A stretch of 64,000 nucleotides of DNA from Mesorhizobium temperatum (GCF_002284575.1 NZ_NPKJ01000015.1:62001-126000), one strand, 5' to 3'; shown: positions 26,976 to 35,822, counted from the first letter of the stretch. Translations and numbers: made by a program. The notes: generated by a model from the letters alone, not told the origin.

Positions 26976-27380
26976 AGCATATCAACGCCAAAGCGACCGA
27001 GGATGGACTTGGCGTCAACGGTTTAGCCGCCCGCGATCAAATCGGGCTGGCGATCCGCAGCTTGCAAGTTTCAGGGAACAGGTGGTCGCCGAACACACTG
27101 GCCCTCATCAATCGGCCGTCGAAGCTCTCCACCAGACACACGATGATCCCGTCGCTCCCTATCAGTTGTCAGCACTCATTGAATGCCGGAAGGCGCGTAC
27201 GCTTGGCCGCACCTCGCGGTACAATTCAGTATCGCCTGGATTGTCGCCACGCTGTTCGGGATCGTCGGTGGAAGTCTGGATATCACGCTGAGGTACGGTC
27301 AGGTCGCGCCAAAATCGGAGCGCGTGGACACGGCGAAGATCGCCGCGGTAGGCCAGTCGTTCGAAAGTTGGCCAGGCTGA
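26972..27380 (+). pseudogene. Degraded prophage gene(s), including a holin-like membrane segment
   Basis: Plausible coding text jumps between frames. It begins as MKHINAKATEDGLGVNGLAA. It continues in another frame with ASFREQVVAEHTGPHQSAVE, and in a third with WPHLAVQFSIAWIVATLFGI, a membrane segment such as holins have. No single frame is convincing across the region, so frameshifts have probably broken one or two phage genes. Confidence 0.4.
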
Positions 27381-27693
27381 CCGTCCCGCCCGAGGTGATA
27401 TTGGAGCCTTGGGAGTGCAACGCGTCGAAGGCCTCGATAATTGTATCGACGCCCGTTCCGCCCTGCGCAACTGGCGTAACGCCGGCAAGGGCTGACAAAT
27501 CCACCCAAGCGAGTTGGCCTGGTTTCGCACCTTGATGACGCCGTTGCCGCCGTCTGAGGTATCCAGCCAAACCATGCCGGCGTAAATCGTGCCTGGCTCA
27601 GTGGTGCCGCTATTCTGCTCGGCCAGCGCCTGCAGCGTCGGTCCTGATCGCAAGGCCAGGACCGTTGTCTATGACAAAGTCATGTTGTGACAT
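27290..27693 (-). pseudogene. Phage tail-fibre N-terminal fragment with frameshifts
   Basis: Starting at ATG 27693, the opening MSQHDFVIDNGPGLAIRTD is a typical phage tail-fibre N-terminus. It continues in a second frame with LQALAEQNSGTTEPGTIYAG and MVWLDTSDGG, and in a third with WVDLSALAGVTPVAQGGTGV. The pieces line up in order, so the gene suffered at least two one-base shifts, near 27640 and 27515, and lacks its distal part. It is inactive. Confidence 0.7.
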
Positions 27694-27899
27694 TAGTTTC
27701 CCGTACCCGCGGGCGGGATGCCGGCGGGTTTTGTTTGTTGGTTGAAGTGTGGGTTTGATGTAAGGTCCAGGCCTCACGACAGCGCAGAGCAATCACTAGA
27801 TCAGCAATTAGAGCTAGCTATTACGACTGCGCTGACCGGGTTTTTCAGCCGTGCTATCTTTGCGTAGTTTCGTTCTCAAACGAGGGGGTCTACAAACCG

Positions 27900-28700
27900 A
27901 TGACCGCCCGCTTTTTGTTGGTATTGCTGCTCGCGGCTGCATACAGCCCTCTGGCATTCCTTCCCGCTTATTCAGCAGAGCGAGCGTCCGAGGCGCTTGT
28001 TCGAATGCGGACAGAAATCGAAACAACGAAGGCTGAACTTGAACGCACTACCGCTGAGTTGAAGCGCCTTAAAGGCGTAAAGTCGGACTACGATTCGAAG
28101 CTGCAAAAGTATGCTGACGAAGGAGGCGAGCTTGCCGGGAAGATGCTTAAATCGATTGGGGACCAGATCAAAGATCGCGCAATCGACACGCCTAAGAAAT
28201 TCAAAGACACGATGAAGCGCGCATACGAAATTGAGAAACAGTATGGCGAAACGGCTAGTGCAGGCGCAGATGCTGCGATCGCGAAAATCGACGACGAAAT
28301 CAGGGAGATCGATATACCGCGACTGGAAAAGCGAAGCGAGCGCCTCGCCCGCGATCTGGGGTACAAAACCTTCCAGTATGTTGTCTTGGGTCCGATGCTC
28401 CAGGCAAAAGCAGAAGAAGAGGAACGGCAACAAAAAGGAAGAAACGAAAAGTCCGGCCAGTACTATAAGGTTCTTCCGAAAGCAGAGTATTTCCGGGACA
28501 ACTACAAGCCGCTCCCGCCCGGCACCTTTACCAACGACGCCAATCCAAACTCTAACACTACCCCGCCTCCTTCTCCCCCAACAACGTCATCAGAGACTAA
28601 GACCCCGCCTGTCACGCAGGAGGCTCCGCCTGTCACACCCCCGCCGCAGACAGCCCCCCCTCAAAAGCAGCCGAGTATAGACAATTCCGATCCGACTTAA
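27900..28700 (+). CDS. Exported coiled-coil protein with Pro-rich tail
   Basis: A 266-residue protein. A signal peptide (LLVLLLAAAYSPLAFLPAYSA) covers about residues 5-26. A long coiled coil follows (RTEIETTKAELERTTAELKR), with more charged helices to about residue 180. The final 60 residues are a Pro/Thr-rich low-complexity tail. It is likely periplasmic or surface-exposed. A GAGGGGG stretch precedes ATG 27900. The next gene follows after 12 bp and is also exported, so they form a pair. No enzymatic motif is seen. Confidence 0.75.
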   Translation: MTARFLLVLLLAAAYSPLAFLPAYSAERASEALVRMRTEIETTKAELERTTAELKRLKGVKSDYDSKLQKYADEGGELAGKMLKSIGDQIKDRAIDTPKKFKDTMKRAYEIEKQYGETASAGADAAIAKIDDEIREIDIPRLEKRSERLARDLGYKTFQYVVLGPMLQAKAEEEERQQKGRNEKSGQYYKVLPKAEYFRDNYKPLPPGTFTNDANPNSNTTPPPSPPTTSSETKTPPVTQEAPPVTPPPQTAPPQKQPSIDNSDPT

Positions 28701-28712
28701 TTGGAGAGTATC

Positions 28713-29192
28713 GTGTTAAAGCGCATCCCGCTGTTATTTGGCCTTCTCGCATTCGCGTCACCGCAAGTAGCAAGCGCCTATATTGTTCCTGGGCATTCGC
28801 AATGTCCCGAGGTTAATCCAAGGAACAGTTGGGTGGAATTTATGATAGGCGACTTCCGGCTCCCGGAGGGATCATTTCCGTTGGCGGTATTCCCGGATCC
28901 ATTTTTCTCCATACATTTTATAAGAGACATCGGCGACGTACAGGTAAGTTGCTATACCGTGCACTACACAGGCGATCAGCACTGGACGGTCACCGGCCCA
29001 GTGAGAGATCACAACAAAAACAAATCTGAAGAAAGAGTTGGTGGAGACCCCGAGGAATTGCAGTTAAACGTTTGGGGCGGACTTTTTCGGTTCAACGAGG
29101 AGGGTGAAGTTTTTTATCTGGCTGACGGTCAACTGGCCGGCCACCTCTACTGTTTTCTCGGTAACGAATGCTGGTTAAAGCCACCGTCTTGA
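28713..29192 (+). CDS. Exported protein of unknown function, 159 aa
   Basis: A small exported protein with signal peptide (LKRIPLLFGLLAFASPQVASA) and a mature part rich in aromatic residues with four to five cysteines (HSQCPEVN, VSCYTVHYTG and LYCFLGNECWLKP), suggesting disulfides in the periplasm. GTG 28713 is chosen over TTG 28701 because GGAGAG (28703-28708) is correctly spaced for it. It is co-transcribed with the coiled-coil protein. No family is recognised. Confidence 0.7.
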   Translation: MLKRIPLLFGLLAFASPQVASAYIVPGHSQCPEVNPRNSWVEFMIGDFRLPEGSFPLAVFPDPFFSIHFIRDIGDVQVSCYTVHYTGDQHWTVTGPVRDHNKNKSEERVGGDPEELQLNVWGGLFRFNEEGEVFYLADGQLAGHLYCFLGNECWLKPPS

Positions 29193-29202
29193 GCGTACAC
29201 GG

Positions 29203-29541
29203 TCAGCTGAAATACTCCGCAGCAGGATCTTCTTTCGCAGGCGGTGCCCAGCCGACTTTTCCGAAGTCCGCCGGAGTAGCGCCCAGTTGCCCGAGACACA
29301 GACGCAACAGATTGGCGCCGGAATCTGAAAGCGTGCCGGTTCGCAGTCTCCCCGCCAACAGTGCGGTGATCGATACGATGCCGCCATGGCTTGCATTCAG
29401 CCAAGGCACGTTTTCAGCAAGTTCCTGCCAGGCTGCTTTGCCGTGATCGTTCAACCACTCCGGAGCGTCGCCGATCAGGTCGCGCAGCTTCGTGTCGGCC
29501 GTTCTGCTTCTCATGCGTGAAGAGCGAGATGTCTTATTCAA
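29203..29541 (-). CDS. Phage terminase small subunit-like protein (P27 type)
   Basis: A 112-residue protein with the pattern PEWLNDHGKAAWQELAENVP, then NLLRLCLGQLGATPADFGKV and PPAKEDPAAEYFS, as in P27-family small terminases that mark phage DNA for packaging. It appears uninterrupted, but the large terminase that should follow on the minus strand is absent, so it is an isolated prophage remnant. The start could be ATG 29541 or an internal ATG near 29511. Confidence 0.65.
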   Translation of the reverse strand: MNKTSRSSRMRSRTADTKLRDLIGDAPEWLNDHGKAAWQELAENVPWLNASHGGIVSITALLAGRLRTGTLSDSGANLLRLCLGQLGATPADFGKVGWAPPAKEDPAAEYFS

Positions 29542-30014
29542 TGAAGTCGTCCCGCAACCGTCGCCCGCGCTGGCTTATAGAATCAGGCGACTGATTAAGA
29601 TCGCCGAAGAAGGCAGGGCCGAGGTGTCGTAAACGCCAGAGAAATTTCAAAAGATATTTGGGATTATATAGCCCCAACAATAACATAGCGGTGCCCAGTT
29701 TCATCCTCTCCGGCGCGCCATTCAAGCGCAAGAGAAAGCTTGGCGGAGGGGCATGTCTCTTGTCGACGCAGGTCGATCACGACGGGTTACTTGACAGCAT
29801 TGAAGTCGGGATGCTTTCCCTCCACGCGTCAGATCCATGACGAATCTGCACTGGGGCGATTTTTACGTCGGCTATTTCAATTCCAACTTCTTAGTCTAAC
29901 GTACAGCCGACGGGGGGGGAAATGCCAAAGCGGACAAGTTCTCGATCGGGAAGCATTCAATCTTCGGGCGTTAAACATCACATCAAAACTCACAGAGCCG
30001 GGGGGCACTAACGA
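29542..30014. other. Intergenic stretch with a tRNA-end-like sequence
   Basis: About 470 bp with no confident gene; a 65-aa minus frame (29534-29731) overlaps the terminase start and lacks support. TCATCCTCTCCGGCGCGCCA (29701-29720) looks like the 3' end of a tRNA. It is followed by TTCAA, as is attR, giving the shared 11-mer GCGCCATTCAA. It may be a relic attachment site. The promoter of the DUF262 gene must also lie here. Confidence 0.35.
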
Positions 30015-31862
30015 ATGGACATCGCGCCAGACAAGCAGAATATCGACCGCGTATTTTCTAACACGACTTATCACATAGATTTCTATCAACGAGACTACAA
30101 GTGGACTGACGAGCCGGTCCGCCGGCTGATCGATGACATCTTCTATGCTTTCGAGGAGACGTACAAGGAACACGTCGTCCTTGACCCCGGGCCGGAGATC
30201 ATCGTCGCGAAGTATCCCTGGTACTATCTCAATACTTATGTGACCAACACAATCGACGGACGCGTCTATGTTGTCGACGGACAGCAGCGCCTGACCACGC
30301 TGACGCTGATCCTCATCAAGCTGCACCATATGGCGGTTTCCTTCCAGTCGGACCTGGCCGACTGGATCAAGGGAAAAATCGCGGGGCAGGACGGCTTCAA
30401 AAAGCGCTTCTGGATGAATCATGAACGGCATCTGGAGGCGCTGAAGGCACTGTTCGAGGATAAAGACCAGATCCCGACCGACAGCGGCCTTACCGCCGTT
30501 AACATGCTCGACAACTATAATATCATCGCCGATGCGCTCGATGAACGGCTGACGGACAAGCACAAGCTGGAGACCTTCGTCTTCTACTTTCTGCATCGGC
30601 TGGTGCTGATCAACCTTTCGGTCGAGCAGACCGACGTACCGATGGTGTTCGAGGTCATCAACGATCGTGGCGTGCGGCTCCGGCCATATGAAATCCTGAA
30701 GGGCAAGCTCCTCGGCCAGATCGAAAAGATCGAACTGGATGCACAGGATTTCAACGGTTTGTGGGAGCGTTGCGTAAGAAGCGTGAACCGTTTCAAACCG
30801 GATGAAATCGATACGTTCTTCACCTATTTTCTGAAGGCGAAGTTCGCCGACACCCGCAAGCTAGCCCAACGGTTTGACAACGAATACCACCGGGAAATGT
30901 TCAAGAAGGATATGAACGACGCGCTCGGGCTCGACCACGACGCGGTAAGGGTCAAGAAATTTCTCAGTGAGGATTTTCGCTACTACACCTCGCTTTATGC
31001 CAAAATCTGGAACTATGCTGGCGTACGCAAACCGGCCCAGGAGCATGTTTACTTCAACAGGCTGAACGAAATGGACAGCCAGTTTCTGCTTATTCTTTCT
31101 GCTTGTACAGTTGACGATCCTGAAGAAGAAGAGAAGATTCGGCTCGTCTCTTATCACCTCGACCGGCTGTTCACTTTGCTGCGGCTACAGCGTGCCTATG
31201 ACAGCAACGAATTCAATGACGCCGTTTACGAGATCTCAAAGTTACTGCGGGGCGAGAATGCCAGCGCAATTCCAGTGGCGTTCGATCAGCAACTGCTCAA
31301 GTTGCTCTCATTGAGGCGTGGTCTGCCGGTAAGCGATCCATTCGAATATTCGCAATTCAAGAATACTTCGGTAACCGACGTTCCGACACGCTTCACCCGC
31401 TACTTTTTTGCGCGCGTCGACGATTTTATGGCACGTGAAATGAAGGTTGGGCCCAAGCATACGATCGACGAACTGGTCACGAAGACAGGCTCGAAGGGCG
31501 GGTTTCATATCGAGCACATCGTTTCGAACAACGCGGCCAATCTGGCGCTCTATGACAACAACGCGGAACGGTTCGAGGTTGACCGGAACAGGCTGGGTGG
31601 GGTCTTGCTGTTGAAAGGCAAGGATAACATCTCCAGCAACAACGAGGCTTATGCGCAAAAACTCAAATCCTACGCGGGGACTCTTTACTGGAACGAGACC
31701 TTGCGAGACGACACCTACAAATCGAAGCTGGACTTCAAGACAATGATGACCGGTCACAAACTCAAGTTCGAGGCGTGCAGGAGCTTTGGACCAGCCGAGG
31801 TTGAAAAACGCCAGAAACTTCTTTTCGACATGATATCGATCGTTTGGGCTCCAGCGTCATGA
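30015..31862 (+). CDS. GmrSD-like DUF262/DUF1524 protein, probable type IV restriction enzyme
   Basis: A single 615-residue chain. The N-terminal DUF262 (GmrS-like) domain has FYQRDYKWTD and YVVDGQQRLTTLTLILIKLH, the ParB/Srx-like DGQQR motif that binds and hydrolyses nucleotides. The C-terminal DUF1524 (GmrD-like) HNH domain has GGFHIEHIVSNNA and RLGGVLLLKGKDNISSNN near residue 500-540. Such proteins cut DNA with modified cytosines, as known for GmrSD and BrxU. It lies alone on the plus strand after the prophage relics. The HNH region keeps HxEH and two Asn, so it is probably active. Confidence 0.88.
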   Translation: MDIAPDKQNIDRVFSNTTYHIDFYQRDYKWTDEPVRRLIDDIFYAFEETYKEHVVLDPGPEIIVAKYPWYYLNTYVTNTIDGRVYVVDGQQRLTTLTLILIKLHHMAVSFQSDLADWIKGKIAGQDGFKKRFWMNHERHLEALKALFEDKDQIPTDSGLTAVNMLDNYNIIADALDERLTDKHKLETFVFYFLHRLVLINLSVEQTDVPMVFEVINDRGVRLRPYEILKGKLLGQIEKIELDAQDFNGLWERCVRSVNRFKPDEIDTFFTYFLKAKFADTRKLAQRFDNEYHREMFKKDMNDALGLDHDAVRVKKFLSEDFRYYTSLYAKIWNYAGVRKPAQEHVYFNRLNEMDSQFLLILSACTVDDPEEEEKIRLVSYHLDRLFTLLRLQRAYDSNEFNDAVYEISKLLRGENASAIPVAFDQQLLKLLSLRRGLPVSDPFEYSQFKNTSVTDVPTRFTRYFFARVDDFMAREMKVGPKHTIDELVTKTGSKGGFHIEHIVSNNAANLALYDNNAERFEVDRNRLGGVLLLKGKDNISSNNEAYAQKLKSYAGTLYWNETLRDDTYKSKLDFKTMMTGHKLKFEACRSFGPAEVEKRQKLLFDMISIVWAPAS

Positions 31863-32001
31863 CTTTCAGCCATATCTCGTAAAGCTGGACGTTGAATCAG
31901 TCCCGCCCGCCCATGGCGGTCGCCTTCCACCTCACCGATGGTCTGGAACCCAACCCGCCTCGAATGACTTGTTGTCGGTAGAATCTCGAAGGGAGAGCCC
32001 A

Positions 32002-32235
32002 TTGCCCGCACCTGACGAAATGGATGTCGTCCTCGAAAAGCTGCCTTTGAGGATCGGCGCCTACGTGCCCGACGACTTGCTGGAGGACTGGTTCGCGCCG
32101 GGAACGGGCATGAACCCGGTCAGCAAGGAAGCGCTGGCGGCCGCCAAGACCTACGGATGGCGCTTCGAATGCGAGTTCAAGCACTATCCCGAAAGGATGG
32201 AAGGCGTGTTCTGGAAGTGGGTGCCGGCGATCTGA
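32002..32235 (+). CDS. Hypothetical protein, 77 aa
   Basis: A small soluble protein (LPLRIGAYVPDDLLEDWFAP and YGWRFECEFKHYPERMEGVF). TTG 32002 is chosen because GGGAGAG at 31991-31997 is well spaced; ATG 32021 is the alternative. No family is recognised, and no operon partner is evident. Confidence 0.55.
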   Translation: MPAPDEMDVVLEKLPLRIGAYVPDDLLEDWFAPGTGMNPVSKEALAAAKTYGWRFECEFKHYPERMEGVFWKWVPAI

Positions 32236-32312
32236 TCCGCACAATTTCCATCGGCCCCTTGGCGCTTCAGTGATCGAGATTGCCGCGGCGCGTGATCGCT
32301 ATCCTGATCGCC

Positions 32313-32612
32313 TCAGCCTATCGGCGTCGTCACCTTTCCTGTTCCGCCGCATTCGGGGCAGGTGCGGCCGTCGATCATGCCTGTCCCGGCGCAGCGGTGG
32401 CACATATGCTCGCCGGCGCCGGCAATGCCTGCCGCGTCGGCATTAGCTTGATCTTCCGCAAGTTGCGCAGGTTTGCCTTGCAGCTTGCCTCGCAACCGGG
32501 CGGCGGTCTCGTCGACTTCAAGCGGCGTGCTGCTGTCGCCCGGTTCGCCGGATTGGCCGATGGTTTCGTTGCGCGGCCGGTCATTTGTGCCTGTCGTTAT
32601 CTTCTGAACCAT
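32313..32612 (-). CDS. Zinc-ribbon protein with DnaJ-type CxxCxGxG motifs
   Basis: A 99-residue protein ending in CHRCAGTGMIDGRTCPECGG plus TGKV, that is two CxxCxGxG-type motifs forming one zinc site as in half of the DnaJ zinc domain. The first two thirds are polar and probably disordered. ATG 32612 is used; the longer frame to 32798 has no supporting features. A protein-binding or chaperone-like role is inferred from the motif only. Confidence 0.65.
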   Translation of the reverse strand: MVQKITTGTNDRPRNETIGQSGEPGDSSTPLEVDETAARLRGKLQGKPAQLAEDQANADAAGIAGAGEHMCHRCAGTGMIDGRTCPECGGTGKVTTPIG

Positions 32613-32825
32613 TGCAGTACTCTTTTGCGGTGGCGCAGCTCTCAGCTTCTGCGGTTCGAACGCCTCAGCTCCGCAGAGGTTCCGGTTGGCAATCGATCGC
32701 CGGCGGACCCGGACGGAAGTGGCAAACAGCCAAGCGCATCCAGGCTGAAACGGCACGAGTTCGGGGGGTCGCCCAAGCAGGACGGGAAATCCCATCAATG
32801 GCGCCGCGCAGCCTTTGCGTCAGCA

Positions 32826-33329
32826 CTACGGCAGCCGCTCCGACCGCACTTTCACATCGTCGCTCAGTTGCCGCACGATCCCGGCGGTCTTGCGAATATC
32901 CGCTTCGTCGAGAGCAGCGCCCATGGTCGAGGCGATCGCCAAGAGCTGGGCGTTGAGCTCGCCGTAGCGCGCAGCACCCTTGCGCGTCAGCTGCACAAGC
33001 TTCGAGCGCCGGTGTTTTGGGTTGTCGATGAATTCGACCAGCCCCTCGGCCGCAAGCTCATCCGCCAGCCGCTGCATGCGCTGGCGGCTGGTGGGCCGCA
33101 TCTGGGCGATCTGCGGCACGGTGAGCGGACCAAGCAGCGTGAGGCTTCGCATGAAGCCGAACGCACCGCCGCCCCAACTGGTGATGAGCCCTGTCTTCTG
33201 GCCGAGAGCCCGTATTCTGAAGAAGCACTGGGCCACCTCGAGCATCAGCTCGGTGATCGCCTCGGCCTTGCCGTCAACCATGGGGTCCGCTTCCTTCGTT
33301 CGGTCGGTCCCGTGTCGTGCCGACGCCAT
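32826..33329 (-). CDS. MarR-family transcriptional regulator
   Basis: A 167-residue winged-helix repressor. The helix-turn-helix lies around LGPLTVPQIAQMRPTSRQRM and the wing around FIDNPKHRRSKLVQLTRKG; flanking helices would form the dimer. ATG 33329 is chosen because AGGAGG lies 10 nt upstream; the frame extends to a TTG at 33356. It is divergent from the membrane methyltransferase gene. Two 19-bp palindromes in the shared control region (33366-33384 and 33393-33411) are its probable operators, giving autoregulation and control of the neighbour. The ligand is unknown. Confidence 0.88.
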   Translation of the reverse strand: MASARHGTDRTKEADPMVDGKAEAITELMLEVAQCFFRIRALGQKTGLITSWGGGAFGFMRSLTLLGPLTVPQIAQMRPTSRQRMQRLADELAAEGLVEFIDNPKHRRSKLVQLTRKGAARYGELNAQLLAIASTMGAALDEADIRKTAGIVRQLSDDVKVRSERLP

Positions 33330-33365
33330 CGCTTCCGTTCCTCCTGTCTGTGCCAACTTCTGTGA

Positions 33366-33384
33366 TTGACACCGCTGTTGTCAA
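33366..33384. promoter_or_regulatory. MarR-type operator 1
   Basis: Palindrome TTGACA-7 bp-TGTCAA. It shares the format TGACA-7-TGTCA with the second site, with centres 27 bp apart. Confidence 0.7.
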
Positions 33385-33394
33385 CTTCTAGAAT
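33366..33394 (+). promoter_or_regulatory. Promoter for the methyltransferase gene
   Basis: TTGACA (33366-33371) and TAGAAT (33389-33394) are separated by 17 bp, close to the sigma-70 consensus. The -35 box lies inside the first operator and the -10 box touches the second, so a bound repressor would block RNA polymerase. Confidence 0.65.
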
Positions 33395-33411
33395 GACACC
33401 TTGATTGTCAT
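33393..33411. promoter_or_regulatory. MarR-type operator 2
   Basis: Palindrome ATGACA-7 bp-TGTCAT, overlapping the end of the -10 box and the likely transcription start of the methyltransferase gene. Confidence 0.7.
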
Positions 33412-33459
33412 CTCTAGGGGCTATGGGCTTCATGGCCCTCCAGCATCTGCGGAGCAGAC

Positions 33460-33948
33460 ATGGACCAGGCTGGGCAAACCGACAGCGGAACCGCAGGCGT
33501 CATCGCGAGACCGCCGCTGCTGTTTCTCGCCGCTTTTCTGATTGGCTTCGTCCTGGACCGCCTGCTGCGCTTGCCGTTCCCGATTCCGGGGAATGACCAG
33601 GTCACCTGGATCATCGGCGGCTCGCTGATCGTGATCGGTTTTGCGCTTTTCGCCGCGGGCATTCGCAACTTCATGCGCGCGGAGACGCCGGTGCCGACGA
33701 ATGAGCCGACGCGCGTGCTGGTGACGACCGGCATCCACGGCTGGACGCGCAATCCGATCTACCTCGGCATGTTCCTGATCTATGGCGGCATCGGCGTCGC
33801 CGCGCAGAATATGTGGATCCTTGTCCTCACGCTGCCTCTCGCAATCCTGATCCGCTACGGCGTCGTCGCCCGCGAGGAGGCCTATCTCGAGCGGCGTTTC
33901 GGCGATGCCTATCTCGACTACAGGCAACGCGTGCGGCGCTGGCTCTAA
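33460..33948 (+). CDS. Isoprenylcysteine carboxyl methyltransferase-like membrane protein
   Basis: A 162-residue membrane protein of the ICMT/PEMT family. Hydrophobic segments lie near residues 19-36, 48-66 and 104-132. The SAM-site signature follows: GIHGWTRNPIYLGM then EEAYLERRFGDAYLDYRQRV, with the paired glutamates. Bacterial members methylate lipids, prenyl compounds or unknown substrates at the inner membrane. It is divergent from the MarR gene and its promoter overlaps that regulator's likely operators, so it is probably induced when the repressor binds a ligand. Confidence 0.85.
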   Translation: MDQAGQTDSGTAGVIARPPLLFLAAFLIGFVLDRLLRLPFPIPGNDQVTWIIGGSLIVIGFALFAAGIRNFMRAETPVPTNEPTRVLVTTGIHGWTRNPIYLGMFLIYGGIGVAAQNMWILVLTLPLAILIRYGVVAREEAYLERRFGDAYLDYRQRVRRWL

Positions 33949-34051
33949 GCGTCGCAAAATGCCGATCGCGTGCTCTGATCCCAAAGTCTTGCCGAGCTGG
34001 TACTATTTTGTCGGCTGACGACGATCCAGAACCAACGCTTAGGGATTTCAA

Positions 34052-34849
34052 ATGAAACTCGGCTTCATCGGCACAGGCGCGCTCACAGCCGCGATTGTCA
34101 CCGGACTTAAATCCGCCGCGGACAATTCCGTATCGGTGCTCCTGTCGCCCCGTAATGAAGAAATCGCTGCCAGCCTGGCGCTTCACTACCCGGATGTACG
34201 CGTTGCACCGGATAATCAGGCCGTCCTCGACAATTGCGATACTGTCATGCTGGCGGTTCGGCCGCAGATTGCGCAGGACGTGCTTTCAGGATTGCAGTTT
34301 CGTCGGGACCATCACGTCGTCAGCTTGATCGCCATCCTGTCGCGCGAGGAAATAGCCGCCTTGATCGCTCCTGTGGAGCACGTGACGAAAGCACTTCCCA
34401 TGCCGATGATCGCTCACAGGCAGGGAGCGACAATCATCTGTCCGCCCGATCGGCGCATGGCGGCGTTTTTCAGCCGGCTAGGAAAGGTGATCGAGGTCGA
34501 TGATCCGAGCGAGTTCGACGCGCTGAGCGTCGTCACCGCGACATTTGCCAGCTATTTCAAATATCTCGATACCATCCATGGCTGGCTGAAAGACCATGGC
34601 GTCGGGGACGCGCAGGCGCGCGACTATATCGCCACCATTTTCAAAGCGCTGGCCAACGCACCGGAAACAGCGTCGGATACCGGCTTCATGGATCTGGCGG
34701 AAGACTATGCAACGCGCGGCGGGCTCAACGAACAGATTTTGCGTGAGCTCACGGCGCGGAACGTCTTTGATGCCTTCCGAGAAAGCCTGGACGGCGTGCA
34801 TCGGCGTATCTCGGCAGGAGCAGCGCCGCGCACCGGCCCTGCATCATGA
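34052..34849 (+). CDS. Pyrroline-5-carboxylate reductase-like NAD(P) oxidoreductase
   Basis: A 265-residue ProC-type protein. The Rossmann motif GFIGTGALTAAIVTGL opens the chain, and VMLAVRPQIAQDVL matches the conserved second stretch of the family. The C-terminal dimerisation half is shorter and diverged from housekeeping ProC (TALETGGLR-like motif replaced by DYATRGGLNEQIL). It probably reduces a cyclic imine or imino acid rather than serving proline synthesis. Its stop overlaps the next start by ATGA, placing it first in a catabolic operon running to 38300. Confidence 0.82.
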   Translation: MKLGFIGTGALTAAIVTGLKSAADNSVSVLLSPRNEEIAASLALHYPDVRVAPDNQAVLDNCDTVMLAVRPQIAQDVLSGLQFRRDHHVVSLIAILSREEIAALIAPVEHVTKALPMPMIAHRQGATIICPPDRRMAAFFSRLGKVIEVDDPSEFDALSVVTATFASYFKYLDTIHGWLKDHGVGDAQARDYIATIFKALANAPETASDTGFMDLAEDYATRGGLNEQILRELTARNVFDAFRESLDGVHRRISAGAAPRTGPAS

Positions 34850-35820
34850 CGATGACAGTCGACCCTGCCATAATCCTCCACACCAACGCGCCGGCGGTGG
34901 CGATGAAGCTGTTGCGGGCAACGCATCCGGGGCTGTCGGTTTACCCCTGTGACAGCTACGCCGGCCTGGCCGCCTTGATAGAAGAGACAAAAGCCGAGAT
35001 CGTCTACTCGGTGCGCTTCGACGGCACCGCGCGCTTCCCGCGCTCCGCTCTCCTGGAGAGCCAGACGGTGAAATGGGTGTCGGTCGGCGGGTCGGGGACG
35101 GATCATCTGGGTGCCTGGAACCCCGAAAAGGTGACGGTGACGAACGCCGCCGGTGTCGCGGCCGACATGATGGCCGAATACGCGCTGGGGGCGATGCTGT
35201 CCTTCTCGCTGGGTCTTCGAAATTTCGCCAAGCATCAGCGCGCCCGGACATGGGTCACCGGCACGGTCGAGCCGATCCAGGGCAAGACCTTGCTGCTGCT
35301 CGGCCTCGGCAGGACCGGGCAGGCATTGGCCCGGCGAGCGAAAACCTTGGGGCTGACGACGCTCGGCGTGCGTGCGCATCCCGGGCCAACCGCCGATGTC
35401 GACGAGGTTCACGGCATCGAGGCATTGCCGGGACTTTGGGGCCGGGCCGACTTCATCGCCTGTTGCGTGCCGTTGCTGGAGGCGACGCGCGGGCTGATCG
35501 GCGCTGCGGCGTTTGCCGCGATGAAGCCGTCAGCGGTGCTCATCGACGTTTCGCGTGGCGGCGTCGTCGACGAGGCAGCACTGCTGTCGGCGCTCGACGG
35601 CGGCTGCATCAAAGGCGCCGCGCTCGATGTGTTTTCGACCGAGCCGCTGCCGGCGGATCATCCACTTTGGGGCTATGAGAACGTGATCGTCACGCCGCAT
35701 TGCTCGTCGGTCTATGACGGCTGGGAGGAGAAAGCGCTGGCTATGTTCGCAGACAATCTCAGCCGCTATCGGCGCGGCGAAAAGCTGCTTAACATTGTCG
35801 ATCCAATGCGCGGTTACTAG
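34846..35820 (+). CDS. D-isomer-specific 2-hydroxyacid dehydrogenase
   Basis: A 324-residue NAD(P)-dependent dehydrogenase interconverting 2-keto and D-2-hydroxy acids. The dinucleotide motif is LGLGRTGQALARRA near residue 148. Substrate-site residues are visible as DVSRGGVVDEAALL (Arg), the acidic residue downstream, and VTPHCSSVYDGWEE (His with the usual TPH). Length is normal. It overlaps the reductase upstream and is followed after 2 bp by the FAD oxidase, so keto acids made by that oxidase are the likely substrates. Confidence 0.9.
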   Translation: MTMTVDPAIILHTNAPAVAMKLLRATHPGLSVYPCDSYAGLAALIEETKAEIVYSVRFDGTARFPRSALLESQTVKWVSVGGSGTDHLGAWNPEKVTVTNAAGVAADMMAEYALGAMLSFSLGLRNFAKHQRARTWVTGTVEPIQGKTLLLLGLGRTGQALARRAKTLGLTTLGVRAHPGPTADVDEVHGIEALPGLWGRADFIACCVPLLEATRGLIGAAAFAAMKPSAVLIDVSRGGVVDEAALLSALDGGCIKGAALDVFSTEPLPADHPLWGYENVIVTPHCSSVYDGWEEKALAMFADNLSRYRRGEKLLNIVDPMRGY

Positions 35821-35822
35821 CG

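Noticed and set aside
29534..29731. 65-codon minus frame upstream of the small terminase
   Set aside because: Overlaps the terminase start, lacks a ribosome site and has no similarity to phage proteins known to me.
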